DNA of 45,907 bases from Ectobacillus panaciterrae DSM 19096 (GTDB taxonomy: Bacteria > Bacillota > Bacilli > Bacillales > Bacillaceae_G), in the NCBI RefSeq assembly GCF_000430785.1, contig NZ_KE387253.1, positions 25,378 to 71,284 on the forward strand, given 5' to 3'. The position numbers and the translations under genes were made by a program. The notes beneath the pieces are model-generated. The model did no database searches and was not told the DNA's origin. It saw only the letters and a program-made list of their open reading frames with translations. Below, one piece after another: positions 16,510 to 24,859 of the stretch (the stretch's first letter is position 1; every line of letters starts with the position of its first letter).

Positions 16510-17478
16510 TTAAGAAATATAGTATGCAACCAATAAAGAAATGGTAAAAAACAGAAGAACGCAAATCATCGATGTGGTTCTCATAACCTCGATTGTTCGT
16601 ATAATATCATCTGATTCAATTAGGCGGTTCGGCTCCCCCATCTTGGCCCGATGCGAAGCAACTCCGTTATAAAAATTTGTGCCCCCGAGTTGAATGGCAA
16701 GTGCACCTGCGGTTGCCGCCTCTGGAATTCCGCTGTTTGGACTTGGATGACGCTTTGCATCACGCTTTATCATTGCCCATGCATTTCGTACATCTAGTCT
16801 CTTAACCCAACAAGCAAGCAGCATAAAAAGAGCTGTCAAACGAGCGGGTACATAATTCAAAAGGTCATCAAACCGAGCTGAGGCCCACCCTAAGTTCTGA
16901 TACTTCTCATTTTTATACCCAATCATTGAATCTAACGTATTGACGGCCCGATACGCCATAGCAAGAGGCGCGCCTCCTATAAGCGCATAACAAAAGGGAG
17001 AAATGATTGCATCCACAATATTTTCCGCCACGGTCTCAACTGCTCCGCGTGAAATTTCCCCCTCATCAAGTTCCTCTGTATCTCTTCCGACAATCATCCC
17101 TAGACTTTGTCTCGCTTTGGATAAATCATTGTTTTTTAAATGCCGATACACTTCCATGCCTGCATCTCCAAGGCCTTTCGTTGCAACGGTTGTTGAAATA
17201 AGCCAAATTTCTGCAATGACCGCGAGCCAATGATTGACTAAACTTATTGTGTAAAGCAACAATGCAACAATACCATATGTCCCGCCGGCAATGAGGATGG
17301 GAAATAGGAGACCGGCAAGCTTTAATGCTTTTTCCTTCACTACAAATTTTCGAATGACCTTTTCTAATAGACTAATACATTTCCCCATCAACACTACCGG
17401 ATGAGGGAGCGCACGAGGATCGCCAACAATCCGATCGATTATGTAAGCTGTGAAAATATAAATTGAATGAGACAGCAT
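16510..17478 (-). CDS. cbiB: CbiB: adenosylcobinamide-phosphate synthase
   Basis: This 322-residue polytopic membrane enzyme attaches aminopropanol phosphate to adenosylcobyric acid. Hallmarks are AYIIDRIVGDPRALPHPVVLMG at the N-terminus, SLGMIVGRDTEELDEGEISRGAVETVAENIVDAI in the middle and KRHPSPNSGIPEAATAGALAIQLGG later. ATG 17478 follows AGGAGGG. It heads the cbiB-pduX block, cut off from cobD by MITE copy E, so it may need its own promoter or read-through across the element. Confidence 0.93.
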   Translation of the reverse strand: MLSHSIYIFTAYIIDRIVGDPRALPHPVVLMGKCISLLEKVIRKFVVKEKALKLAGLLFPILIAGGTYGIVALLLYTISLVNHWLAVIAEIWLISTTVATKGLGDAGMEVYRHLKNNDLSKARQSLGMIVGRDTEELDEGEISRGAVETVAENIVDAIISPFCYALIGGAPLAMAYRAVNTLDSMIGYKNEKYQNLGWASARFDDLLNYVPARLTALFMLLACWVKRLDVRNAWAMIKRDAKRHPSPNSGIPEAATAGALAIQLGGTNFYNGVASHRAKMGEPNRLIESDDIIRTIEVMRTTSMICVLLFFTISLLVAYYIS

Positions 17479-17543
17479 CTAGTCAGCCCTCCTGATTCCT
17501 TACTGCTTCACAAATTGCATCATAGACAACCTATCGCATTACC

Positions 17544-17727
17544 TATATACAAGTGAATAAAAAAACGTCTTTTTATAGTGGGGAGAGATCATCCAGCGAC
17601 GTGCAGAAGCGGTCAAACCTTTGTAGTGGTTCATGCAAAGGTAAACCAGAGAGAAGAAGCATGCCATACCCCCTTTTCTTTGCACATCGCACATGGACAT
17701 GTCGAATTTATCATTCACTCATATATA
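17544..17727 (+). mobile_element. MITE-like element, copy E
   Basis: This complete 184-bp copy runs from TATATACAAGTGAATAAA at the left to a TTTATCATTCACTCATATATA end at the right. The core holds GATCATCCAGCGACGTGCAG, GAAGCGGTCAAACC, the perfect hairpin CCTTTG-N12-CAAAGG and TAAACCAGAGAG. It is inserted between cobD and cbiB within the B12 cluster. Confidence 0.85.
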
Positions 17728-17797
17728 CATGCGGATGCTCTAGCCCCTCCCGCAAAAAATAGGGTTTTTTCATCCAGAAATATACACCATCATGCTC

Positions 17798-17832
17798 GTT
17801 TCTTATGTCGAATTTTAAATTGGACTTATATA
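17798..17832. repeat. MITE-family end fragment
   Basis: GTTTCTTATGTCGAATTTT, then AAATTGGACTTATATA, is nearly the same as 14453-14489. It lies between copy E and the cobD stop codon. The intervening 17728-17797 contains a decayed GCGGATGCTCTAGCCCC stretch resembling the core of copy C, so this may be a wrecked element beside copy E. Confidence 0.45.
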
Positions 17833-17864
17833 TTTTTCATTACCGCCAGTGATATAGGTTCATA

Positions 17865-18968
17865 TCATTGTTTCTTCCCCTCTTCAACCACTTCTTTAAA
17901 AGCTTCGATGAGATGATCGTTTTCTTGCTTTGTTCGGACCGCAATGCGAAAGTCGTGTAATGTTAATCCCGGATACATCGAGCAGGAGCGGATTAAAATC
18001 CCCTTTTGTCCCATTTTCCATTGCAAATCGGCGGCTGTTATCTCTTCTGGGAGCCGAACTAAGAGAAAATTGGCTTGTCCCGGGAAGACAAACCAGCCTA
18101 AATTCTCTTCTATGGAACACTTCACATAGCTTCGCTGCTCCTGAATAAGAGCAATCGTTCGTTCTTCATACTCCTGTTCTTCAAGACAAGCTTCGCCGGC
18201 AACGAGCGCAAGCTGATTTACACTCCATGTCACTTGTTTACCTTGTATCTTTGAAATGAGAGCTGGATGTGATACCGCATATCCAAGACGCAGACCTGGT
18301 ATAGCGTAAAACTTCGTCATCGAACGAATGAAAATGACATGTTTAAATGTTTCCAAGTCTGGAAGCAGGGTAATTTGTTTCTCATATGGAAGAAAGTCAA
18401 TAAAAGCTTCATCAATAACGAGATATGTATTGGTTTTTTCGGCCTGTTTCGCTATTTGAACTAGCTCTTCCCTTGAATACAGCACTCCTGTTGGGTTGTT
18501 CGGGTGACCAATAAACACGAGGTCTGTTTCTGTAAGCAACTGGAACAAATCTGAAATATCCGGTTTAAAATCATTGGCAAGCTTTCCGTAGCACGATTTG
18601 ATTTTCGCTCCGAATGATACGGCAAGCTGCTCGTATTCCGAAAAACATGGATACACAACACCGACTGTTTCTGGCTGCAATCCTAAAATGACAAGGGCCA
18701 TGCACTCTGCTGCCCCATTTCCAATTAAAATGTGTTCGGCAGTAACAGCAAGCTTCTCAGCCAGCCGCTGTTTTAACAAGCGCTGTGCAGGATCGGGATA
18801 ATGAACGATCGTTTCAAGCTGATCCTTTAGTATCTTCATCATACCCGTTGGCGGACCGAGCGGATTAATGTTGGCACTGAAATCCAACAGCGGCTTCTCC
18901 TTGCTTCCAAACAGCTGCTTAGCTGTTAGTAAATCTCCGCCATGTCCATATTTTTCAATCCATGCCAT
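17865..18968 (-). CDS. cobD: CobD: L-threonine-O-3-phosphate decarboxylase
   Basis: This 367-residue PLP enzyme has class I aminotransferase fold. LLDFSANINPLGPP at the N-terminus and VIDEAFIDFLPYE are the usual CobD marks; SMTKFYAIPGLRLGYAVSHP contains the PLP lysine. It makes (R)-1-amino-2-propanol phosphate for CbiB from the product of PduX. The start codon overlaps the cobO stop by one base (TAATG), so translation is coupled. It ends the long upstream operon before MITE copy E. Confidence 0.92.
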   Translation of the reverse strand: MAWIEKYGHGGDLLTAKQLFGSKEKPLLDFSANINPLGPPTGMMKILKDQLETIVHYPDPAQRLLKQRLAEKLAVTAEHILIGNGAAECMALVILGLQPETVGVVYPCFSEYEQLAVSFGAKIKSCYGKLANDFKPDISDLFQLLTETDLVFIGHPNNPTGVLYSREELVQIAKQAEKTNTYLVIDEAFIDFLPYEKQITLLPDLETFKHVIFIRSMTKFYAIPGLRLGYAVSHPALISKIQGKQVTWSVNQLALVAGEACLEEQEYEERTIALIQEQRSYVKCSIEENLGWFVFPGQANFLLVRLPEEITAADLQWKMGQKGILIRSCSMYPGLTLHDFRIAVRTKQENDHLIEAFKEVVEEGKKQ

Positions 18969-19516
18969 TAAAATTCAATTCCTTTCACAGCCGGAATTCC
19001 TTCATTATAATAGTGCTTCACTGCCTTCATTTCCGTAACTAAATCAGCGCAAGCTTTAATCTCTTCCTTTGCCGACCGCCCCGTAATCACAAGGTGCATG
19101 CCCTGTGGACGATTTTTAATCAAATGAATTACCTCTTGCAGGGGAAGAACATCATCAATCGGGAATTTTTCGATTGCAAGAGCATTGTTGAGTTCATCTA
19201 AAATAACAACATCATACTGACCAGAGGAAACCTTTTCTTTTGCAAATGCCCACGCTGTTTGCAGCGCCTCGCGATGCTCCTCTGGTGTCTTCGTCCAAGT
19301 AAAGCCAACTCCTGTTTGATACATTTCAATTCCTAACTTATCAAACATTATCTTTTCGCCATATGTTCGCTGCGGAGATTTAATGAATTGAATGATCAAT
19401 ACGCGCTTTCCACGCCCGACTGCCCGCAGCGCAAGTCCTAGCGCAGCGGTTGTTTTTCCTTTTCCATCACCCGTATACAAGAGCACAAGCCCTCGTCTGT
19501 TTTCTGCTGCTTCCAT
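18968..19516 (-). CDS. cobO: CobO/BtuR: corrinoid adenosyltransferase
   Basis: This 182-residue ATP:co(I)rrinoid adenosyltransferase has the P-loop GDGKGKTTAALG (residues ~16-27) with VILDELNNAL and LVITGRSAKEEI, typical of the CobA/CobO/BtuR group. It installs the upper adenosyl ligand. The ATG at 19516 is chosen since AGAGGT lies just upstream; an ATG at 19531 directly after the previous stop is possible and adds five residues. It is tightly packed between the nitroreductase gene and cobD. Confidence 0.92.
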   Translation of the reverse strand: MEAAENRRGLVLLYTGDGKGKTTAALGLALRAVGRGKRVLIIQFIKSPQRTYGEKIMFDKLGIEMYQTGVGFTWTKTPEEHREALQTAWAFAKEKVSSGQYDVVILDELNNALAIEKFPIDDVLPLQEVIHLIKNRPQGMHLVITGRSAKEEIKACADLVTEMKAVKHYYNEGIPAVKGIEF

Positions 19517-19531
19517 ATCTTTACCTCTCAT

Positions 19532-20101
19532 TTACAGCCAGACTGTTTTTTCTTCAAAGGATGTTCGAGCCGGCGCCTTCATCTTTTTCAACGCCTCGTC
19601 ATCTGGATAGCCGATAAACAGATTTCCGATTATTTTTTTGTTTTCAGGCGAACCGATGAACTGGTGCATCCGTTCGTCATGAACAAGACCGACGCCTCTT
19701 GTCCGCCAAACAAAGCCTAAGCCCAATTCTTTGGCGGCAAGCCACATGGAGTGAATCGCGCAGCATACCGCGTATTCATTATCCTGAGACGCCTCTTCAT
19801 CTCCCGGAACCATGTCAGCTGTCACAACGATGTGAACAGGTGTGGTTTTCAGTACCTTCAGGGAGCTCTCTACTAGATGAGGTTTTGTTGGAAAACGCTC
19901 CTGTAAATATACAGTAGCAAGTTCCTCGTAGCGTTTTTTTGCCTCGCCTTTTATAACATAAAAGCCCCACGGCTCTCTCATGCGATCGTTCGGCGCCCAT
20001 GTAGCGGCTTCTAATAATGTCTTAATCTTTTCATCTTCAACCTCACGTGCCACATAGTCGCGAATCGCTCTTCGATTTTTTAATTCTGCTATGATCGACA
20101 T
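19532..20101 (-). CDS. cbiY: CbiY-like nitroreductase-family protein of the B12 operon
   Basis: This 189-residue FMN-binding nitroreductase-fold protein has MSIIAELKNRRAIRDYV, EAATWAPNDRMREPWGFYVI and AIHSMWLAAKELGLGFVWRTRG. It lies between the SUMT gene and cobO, the place occupied by cbiY in the B. megaterium operon as I recall it. It is distinct in sequence from BluB at 14534, so the cluster has two nitroreductase-fold enzymes. Its reaction is not established; flavin- or cobalt-reducing support for CobO is a guess. ATG 20101 has GGGGGG upstream, 1 nt from the cobA stop. Confidence 0.75.
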   Translation of the reverse strand: MSIIAELKNRRAIRDYVAREVEDEKIKTLLEAATWAPNDRMREPWGFYVIKGEAKKRYEELATVYLQERFPTKPHLVESSLKVLKTTPVHIVVTADMVPGDEEASQDNEYAVCCAIHSMWLAAKELGLGFVWRTRGVGLVHDERMHQFIGSPENKKIIGNLFIGYPDDEALKKMKAPARTSFEEKTVWL

Positions 20102-20102
20102 A

Positions 20103-20888
20103 TTAGTTCCCCCCGATGTTACTCTCTTTTTTTCCTTCCAATTCTTCAAACCACTTTATTTTTTCTCGTAATCCGACCACTTCGCCCACAAGAACGATCG
20201 CAGGATGCGTGATTTGCGCATTGGCAGCAACATATTCAATCGTTTCCAGATTCCCTGTTACTGTCTGCTGTTTTTCCGTTGTTCCCCATTGAATAACAGC
20301 AACAGGTGTATCAGAACGCTTCCCATGCTCAATCAGCTTTTTGCATATGTAACTTAAATTGCCAACACCCATATAAAACGCAATCGTATCAATCCCTTGC
20401 GCCAGAGCTGACCAATTTAAGTAATCTTCTCCCTTTTCGGCGCGGCCATGACCTGTTACGATGGCGAATGAAGAAGCATGGTCGCGATGCGTAACCGGAA
20501 TTCCCGCGTAAGCAGGCGCCGCAATACCCGATGTAATCCCGGGCACAATTTCATATCGTATGCCGCGCTCCGCCAGCACTTCTGCTTCTTCGCCGACACG
20601 GCCGAACACACAAGGATCGCCTCCCTTTAAACGAGTGACTGTTTTTCCTTCGCATGCTTTTTCCACTAAAAGCTCATGAATTTGTTCTTGAATCAATTCA
20701 TGTTTACCTGGAAGCTTTCCGCAAAAAATGAGTTCCGCATCATCCTCGGCATACTGCAGCAGCGCTTCGTTAGCTAAGCGGTCATATAAAATAACGTCAG
20801 CCTTTTGAATGCACTCCATTCCGTAAACTGTAATCAACTTCGGGTCTCCTGGTCCTGCACCGACAAGATATACTTTTCCTGTTGTCAT
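20103..20888 (-). CDS. cobA: Uroporphyrinogen-III C-methyltransferase (SUMT)
   Basis: This 261-residue tetrapyrrole methylase has GAGPGDPKLITV (residues ~9-20), DVILYDRLANEALL, RLKGGDPCVFGRVGEEAE and YEIVPGITSGIAAPAYAGIPVTHR. It adds methyls at C2 and C7 of uroporphyrinogen III to make precorrin-2, the branch point to sirohaem and B12. It lacks the CysG oxidase/ferrochelatase part, so precorrin-2 oxidation to sirohydrochlorin must be encoded outside the window. The start follows AAAGGAG. Confidence 0.92.
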   Translation of the reverse strand: MTTGKVYLVGAGPGDPKLITVYGMECIQKADVILYDRLANEALLQYAEDDAELIFCGKLPGKHELIQEQIHELLVEKACEGKTVTRLKGGDPCVFGRVGEEAEVLAERGIRYEIVPGITSGIAAPAYAGIPVTHRDHASSFAIVTGHGRAEKGEDYLNWSALAQGIDTIAFYMGVGNLSYICKKLIEHGKRSDTPVAVIQWGTTEKQQTVTGNLETIEYVAANAQITHPAIVLVGEVVGLREKIKWFEELEGKKESNIGGN

Positions 20889-20906
20889 AATTGATCTCCT
20901 TTACAC

Positions 20907-21947
20907 TTACTCTTTCGAAATGCCTGCTGAAGTAAACGTCGCCATTTCCTTTAGCATTAAAGTTGCTGACTGTAAAATCGGAAACGCAACAGCCGCGCCG
21001 CTTCCTTCTCCTAAACGCAAGTCTAAATCAAGGATCGGCTTCTTTCCTAACAGCTGAACTGCTATACTATGCCCAATTTCAACAGAACGATGTCCGACAA
21101 TCATATACTCGCCGGCAGTGCTGCAAATTTCCTTAGCAAGCAGGGCAGCGACCGTACAAATAAAGCCATCAACAAGAATTGGAATACGATGCGCGGCTCC
21201 TGCTAACATCGCACCTGTCAGCGCGGCAATTTCCAATCCGCCGAGCTTTGCCAATACGTCAATTGGATCATTTCGATCAGGCTTTCTCGCTTCTATTCCC
21301 CGTGCAATAACCTCTTGCTTATGCGCGATTTTTTCAGGAGCGATTCCTGTTCCGCGCCCGACCAAGGCATCGATATCTTGACCGCTTAAAACTGCTAAAA
21401 GCGCGCTGCTTGCTGTCGTATTGCCAATTCCCATTTCGCCAAGAATCAAGCACTTGATTCCTTGCCCGATCATCTTCTCAGCCCGGTCATACCCAACTGC
21501 TATCGCTTTTTCCGCCTCTTCTCTTGTCATGGCATCTTGTTCACAAAAATTCGCCGTCCCATATCGAACCTTCTGCTTCACAACGCCATCAGCGTGAATA
21601 TCTGCAGCAACCCCAACATCGACAACTTCAAAAGCTGCACCGATTTGTTTGCTGAACACATTAATCGCCGCACCGCCATGTAAAAAGTTCATTACCATTT
21701 GCACTGTAACTTCTTGCGGAAACGCGGATACGCCTTCTTTTACAACACCGTGATCGGCAGCAAACACGATAACCCCCGGCGGTGTAACAACAGGAAACGC
21801 TTCAGAAGTCATTTCAGCAAGCTGAATCGCCAGTTCCTCTAATCTTCCCAAACTCCCCGGCGGCTTCGTTAACGTGTCAATATACGCTTGCACCTTTTGG
21901 CCCATTTCCTTATCTAAAGGTTGAATCTCAGTTAATGTGCGACTCAT
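20907..21947 (-). CDS. cobT: CobT: nicotinate-nucleotide:DMB phosphoribosyltransferase
   Basis: This 346-residue enzyme has TKPPGSLGRLEELAIQLAEM at the N-terminus, FAADHGVVKEGVSAFP, HGGAAINVF, GEMGIGNTTASSALL, VGRGTGIAPE and DLRLGEGSGAAVAFP, all strong CobT marks. It activates the lower ligand as alpha-ribazole phosphate, using DMB that BluB could supply. Its ATG overlaps the cbiP stop (ATGA), showing translational coupling. Confidence 0.94.
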   Translation of the reverse strand: MSRTLTEIQPLDKEMGQKVQAYIDTLTKPPGSLGRLEELAIQLAEMTSEAFPVVTPPGVIVFAADHGVVKEGVSAFPQEVTVQMVMNFLHGGAAINVFSKQIGAAFEVVDVGVAADIHADGVVKQKVRYGTANFCEQDAMTREEAEKAIAVGYDRAEKMIGQGIKCLILGEMGIGNTTASSALLAVLSGQDIDALVGRGTGIAPEKIAHKQEVIARGIEARKPDRNDPIDVLAKLGGLEIAALTGAMLAGAAHRIPILVDGFICTVAALLAKEICSTAGEYMIVGHRSVEIGHSIAVQLLGKKPILDLDLRLGEGSGAAVAFPILQSATLMLKEMATFTSAGISKE

Positions 21948-23461
21948 TGGGTAATCCCCCTTTTTTGGAATTCCTCCATTTTTTGCTCAATAAAATCGAG
22001 CTTCACGTGCCCTCTTACATGGTCAGCTAGACGGTCAAACGCTTCTTCACGCAATTGATTGAACGAAACGCGATCATATATCGGAGCTAATCCTTTCGTT
22101 TGGCGAATATGATTTAACAGCATTTCACGAAAAGCATCATTATGAAAAATGCCATGAAAATATGTACCTATTACTTGTTCATCTGCGCTTTTGCAGCCAT
22201 CAGTTCGGTCTGCAGTCTCAATAAGGGCTTCACACGCTCCCGTAAGCTCCGATTCACCCATATGAATCTCGTAGCCATTCACGCCAAATTCATTGCCATG
22301 AAAAGCAAGCCGTCCCTCCGATAATACTGTCGTTTTTTCTTTTGTGATCGCCGTACGGAGCGGCAGCAGGCAAAGCCCTTCCATAGCTTCATGTTGCGAC
22401 TCGATCGCAAACGGATCGCGAATGTTTTCTCCCAGCATTTGATAGCCGCCGCAAATTCCGAATATGACTGATTTTTTCTTGCGGTGTAATTCCAGGATTC
22501 TTTTTGCAAGTCCGCTTTCCTTTAAAAATATTAAATCTTCAATCGTATTTTTGCTGCCCGGCAAAATGACCAGATCCGGCTCCTGTAATTGTTCTGCCCT
22601 CGTAATAAAACGTACGTGACAATCAGGCTCTGCAAAAAAAGGATCAACATCCGTAAAGTTGGAGATTTTCGGATACTGAATCACAGCGATATCCAGTTCC
22701 TTTTCCGCATTTTGAGCGGCTGTAAATTGATTTAAAATAACCGAATCCTCAGCATCGATATTTAAATGCGGCATATATGGAATCACACCGAGCACAGGTT
22801 TTCCCGTATACTCTTCAAACCAGGTCAATCCCGGCTCTAACAGGCGAACATCGCCGCGGAATTTATTAATGATGACTCCAATCACCCGGTCTCGGTCCTC
22901 CGGCTCCAATAGCTGAAGGGTACCTACTAAACTCGCAAATACCCCGCCTTTTTCAATATCCCCGATCAGAACGACCGGGGCATTTGCCATCCGTGCGACC
23001 CGCATATTCACCAATTCGCGGTCATTCAAATTAACCTCTGCAGGACTGCCGGCTCCTTCAATCACAATTCGTTCGTATGTATGGGAAAGAAACGCTAGCG
23101 ATTCTTCAATGAGCTGTATGCCCGTTTGAAAAAATTCCTGTCTATATGCGCCGGCTTCCATATTTTTATACGGCTTTCCATGTACAACGATTTGCGATTC
23201 ATTGTCACGATTCGGTTTAATTAAAATCGGGTTCATCTGCGTCGTAGCCTGAATACCGGCTGCTTCCGCCTGCACGCCTTGCGCTCTTCCTATTTCTTTC
23301 CCGTCAATCGTGATATAAGAATTCAAAGCCATATTTTGCGATTTAAACGGAACTATTTTATGTCCGTCTTGCGCAAAAATACGGCAAAAAGCCGTAACGA
23401 TTACACTTTTCCCTGCATCCGAATGTGTACCTTGAAACATAATAGGGAGAGCTTTAGCCAT
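21944..23461 (-). CDS. cbiP: CbiP/CobQ: adenosylcobyric acid synthase
   Basis: This 505-residue glutamine amidotransferase amidates four side chains of adenosylcobyrinate a,c-diamide. An N-terminal ATPase-like domain (MFQGTHSDAGKS, GADQ-like AQGVQAEAAG, VIEGAGSPAEVNLNDRE) is followed by a triad GATase domain with FGICGGYQMLG (nucleophile Cys) and GTYFHGIFHN. ATG 23461 has AAGGAG upstream and overlaps the end of cbiA by eight bases; the longer open frame is not used. Confidence 0.93.
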   Translation of the reverse strand: MAKALPIMFQGTHSDAGKSVIVTAFCRIFAQDGHKIVPFKSQNMALNSYITIDGKEIGRAQGVQAEAAGIQATTQMNPILIKPNRDNESQIVVHGKPYKNMEAGAYRQEFFQTGIQLIEESLAFLSHTYERIVIEGAGSPAEVNLNDRELVNMRVARMANAPVVLIGDIEKGGVFASLVGTLQLLEPEDRDRVIGVIINKFRGDVRLLEPGLTWFEEYTGKPVLGVIPYMPHLNIDAEDSVILNQFTAAQNAEKELDIAVIQYPKISNFTDVDPFFAEPDCHVRFITRAEQLQEPDLVILPGSKNTIEDLIFLKESGLAKRILELHRKKKSVIFGICGGYQMLGENIRDPFAIESQHEAMEGLCLLPLRTAITKEKTTVLSEGRLAFHGNEFGVNGYEIHMGESELTGACEALIETADRTDGCKSADEQVIGTYFHGIFHNDAFREMLLNHIRQTKGLAPIYDRVSFNQLREEAFDRLADHVRGHVKLDFIEQKMEEFQKRGITQ

Positions 23462-24824
23462 ATGCTTTAATCTCCTTACATTGCTTAATCCAGTTTTCAA
23501 CCATTTCCGGACATGAACCAAAATGGAAATGGGTATAACCGGCAATCAAGTTTCCTTTCATATATCCCTCTTGCTTCGTGCCGCGCATCCCTTTTGTTTG
23601 GTAAGCATGCTGGACTTCGGTTTTGGGATGGAAAGTGGAGTAGTGAAACTCATGTCCCTTTGCCTTTACATTGCCGTCCAACAGGAAATTCCCTGCTTCT
23701 CCTGTTACTTCACGATACCCTAACGCTGCCAGCTTCGTTTGCATTTTAACCTTCCCTGGGATGATACCGACCATTTCATACTGCTTGTCATGTGTCGTTT
23801 CAATCGCTTCTGTTAAAAACATAAAGCCGCCGCATTCCGCCAATGTCGGCAGACCATTTTCAATCGCTGTTTGAATCGAGCGTTTCACCTCGGTTTGTTG
23901 TGCGAGCTCCTCCGCAAATTCCTCTGGAAACCCGCCGCCGATATATAAGCCGTCAACATGGTCCGGAAGCACCTCTCCGCGTAAAGGGGAAAATTCTACT
24001 AGCTCTGCACCGTACGCCTCTAGCATTTCAAGGTTTTCTTGATAATAAAAATTAAAAGCAGCATCCCTCGCAACAGCAATTCGGACAGTTTGTGCTGCTC
24101 TTTTCTTAAATTGAGACTCTTTTATTTCGAGTGCTGGCGCTTGCGCTAACTCATACAATCTATCAACATCGATCGTTTCGAGCACTAAATCGCCGAGCTG
24201 ATCAAAAAACGAATCGAGTTCGCCTCGTTCCACAGATGGAATCAAGCCTAAGTGCCGTTCTGGGATTGCAATGTGGTTATCTCTTTTCAAATAACCGAGA
24301 ACCGGAATCCCGCACTCTTGTTCAATCGCTGTTTTCACAATTTTAAAATGCCCTTCACTGCCGACGCGGTTCGCAATCACGCCGACAATATTCGTTTCCG
24401 CTAGAAAAGCTTGAAATCCTTTCACGATTGCAGCGGCACTGCGGGCCATACTGGCACAATTCACAACGAGAACAACAGGACTTTTTGTGATCATGCTTAT
24501 CTCTGCTGTCGTACCATCGTTATTGGTTGGATTTTTTCCGTCAAAAAATCCCATAACCCCTTCAATGATAGAAATATCTGCGCCTTCACTGCCCCGATTT
24601 ACAATTTCTTTTACCATTTCGTGATTTAGCATCCAACTGTCTACATTTCTTGAAATTCTGCCTGTAACAGCGGTATGATACGTCGGATCGATATAATCCG
24701 GTCCGCATTTAAATCCTTGTACATTGTAGCCCTTTTTCCGTAAAGCCGACATAAGCCCGATTGTCAGCGTCGTTTTTCCAACACCGCTTCCTGTACCTGC
24801 AATAACAAGTCTGCGACTTGACAT
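23454..24824 (-). CDS. cbiA: CbiA: cobyrinate a,c-diamide synthase
   Basis: This 456-residue amidotransferase has an ATP-binding GTGSGVGKTTLTIGLM, CGPDYIDPTYH and EGVMGFFDG, and a C-terminal GATase domain with LAECGGFMFL (nucleophile Cys) and GYTHFHFG. It amidates the a and c carboxylates of cobyrinate using glutamine and ATP. The start follows AGGGGGAGG. A 35-nt gap separates it from cbiG upstream. Confidence 0.94.
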   Translation of the reverse strand: MSSRRLVIAGTGSGVGKTTLTIGLMSALRKKGYNVQGFKCGPDYIDPTYHTAVTGRISRNVDSWMLNHEMVKEIVNRGSEGADISIIEGVMGFFDGKNPTNNDGTTAEISMITKSPVVLVVNCASMARSAAAIVKGFQAFLAETNIVGVIANRVGSEGHFKIVKTAIEQECGIPVLGYLKRDNHIAIPERHLGLIPSVERGELDSFFDQLGDLVLETIDVDRLYELAQAPALEIKESQFKKRAAQTVRIAVARDAAFNFYYQENLEMLEAYGAELVEFSPLRGEVLPDHVDGLYIGGGFPEEFAEELAQQTEVKRSIQTAIENGLPTLAECGGFMFLTEAIETTHDKQYEMVGIIPGKVKMQTKLAALGYREVTGEAGNFLLDGNVKAKGHEFHYSTFHPKTEVQHAYQTKGMRGTKQEGYMKGNLIAGYTHFHFGSCPEMVENWIKQCKEIKAYG

Positions 24825-24859
24825 CTTTTTCCCTCCCCCTTTCCATATTCATCAACAAA

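Noticed and set aside
17575-17690. MITE core as a c-di-GMP (GEMM) riboswitch, because of GGTAAACC and CATCCGGC
   Set aside because: The order and spacing of these words do not match the GEMM aptamer and the tetraloop-receptor parts are missing; copies also occur in both orientations to genes.
15289-17916. ORFs inside MITE copies B, D and E that share a similar peptide
   Set aside because: The shared peptides come from the repeated DNA; frames differ between copies and copies A, C and F break them, and there is no ribosome binding site.
21944-23545. Longer CbiP start at 23545
   Set aside because: The added 28 residues overlap cbiA deeply and lack homology; ATG 23461 has AAGGAG.
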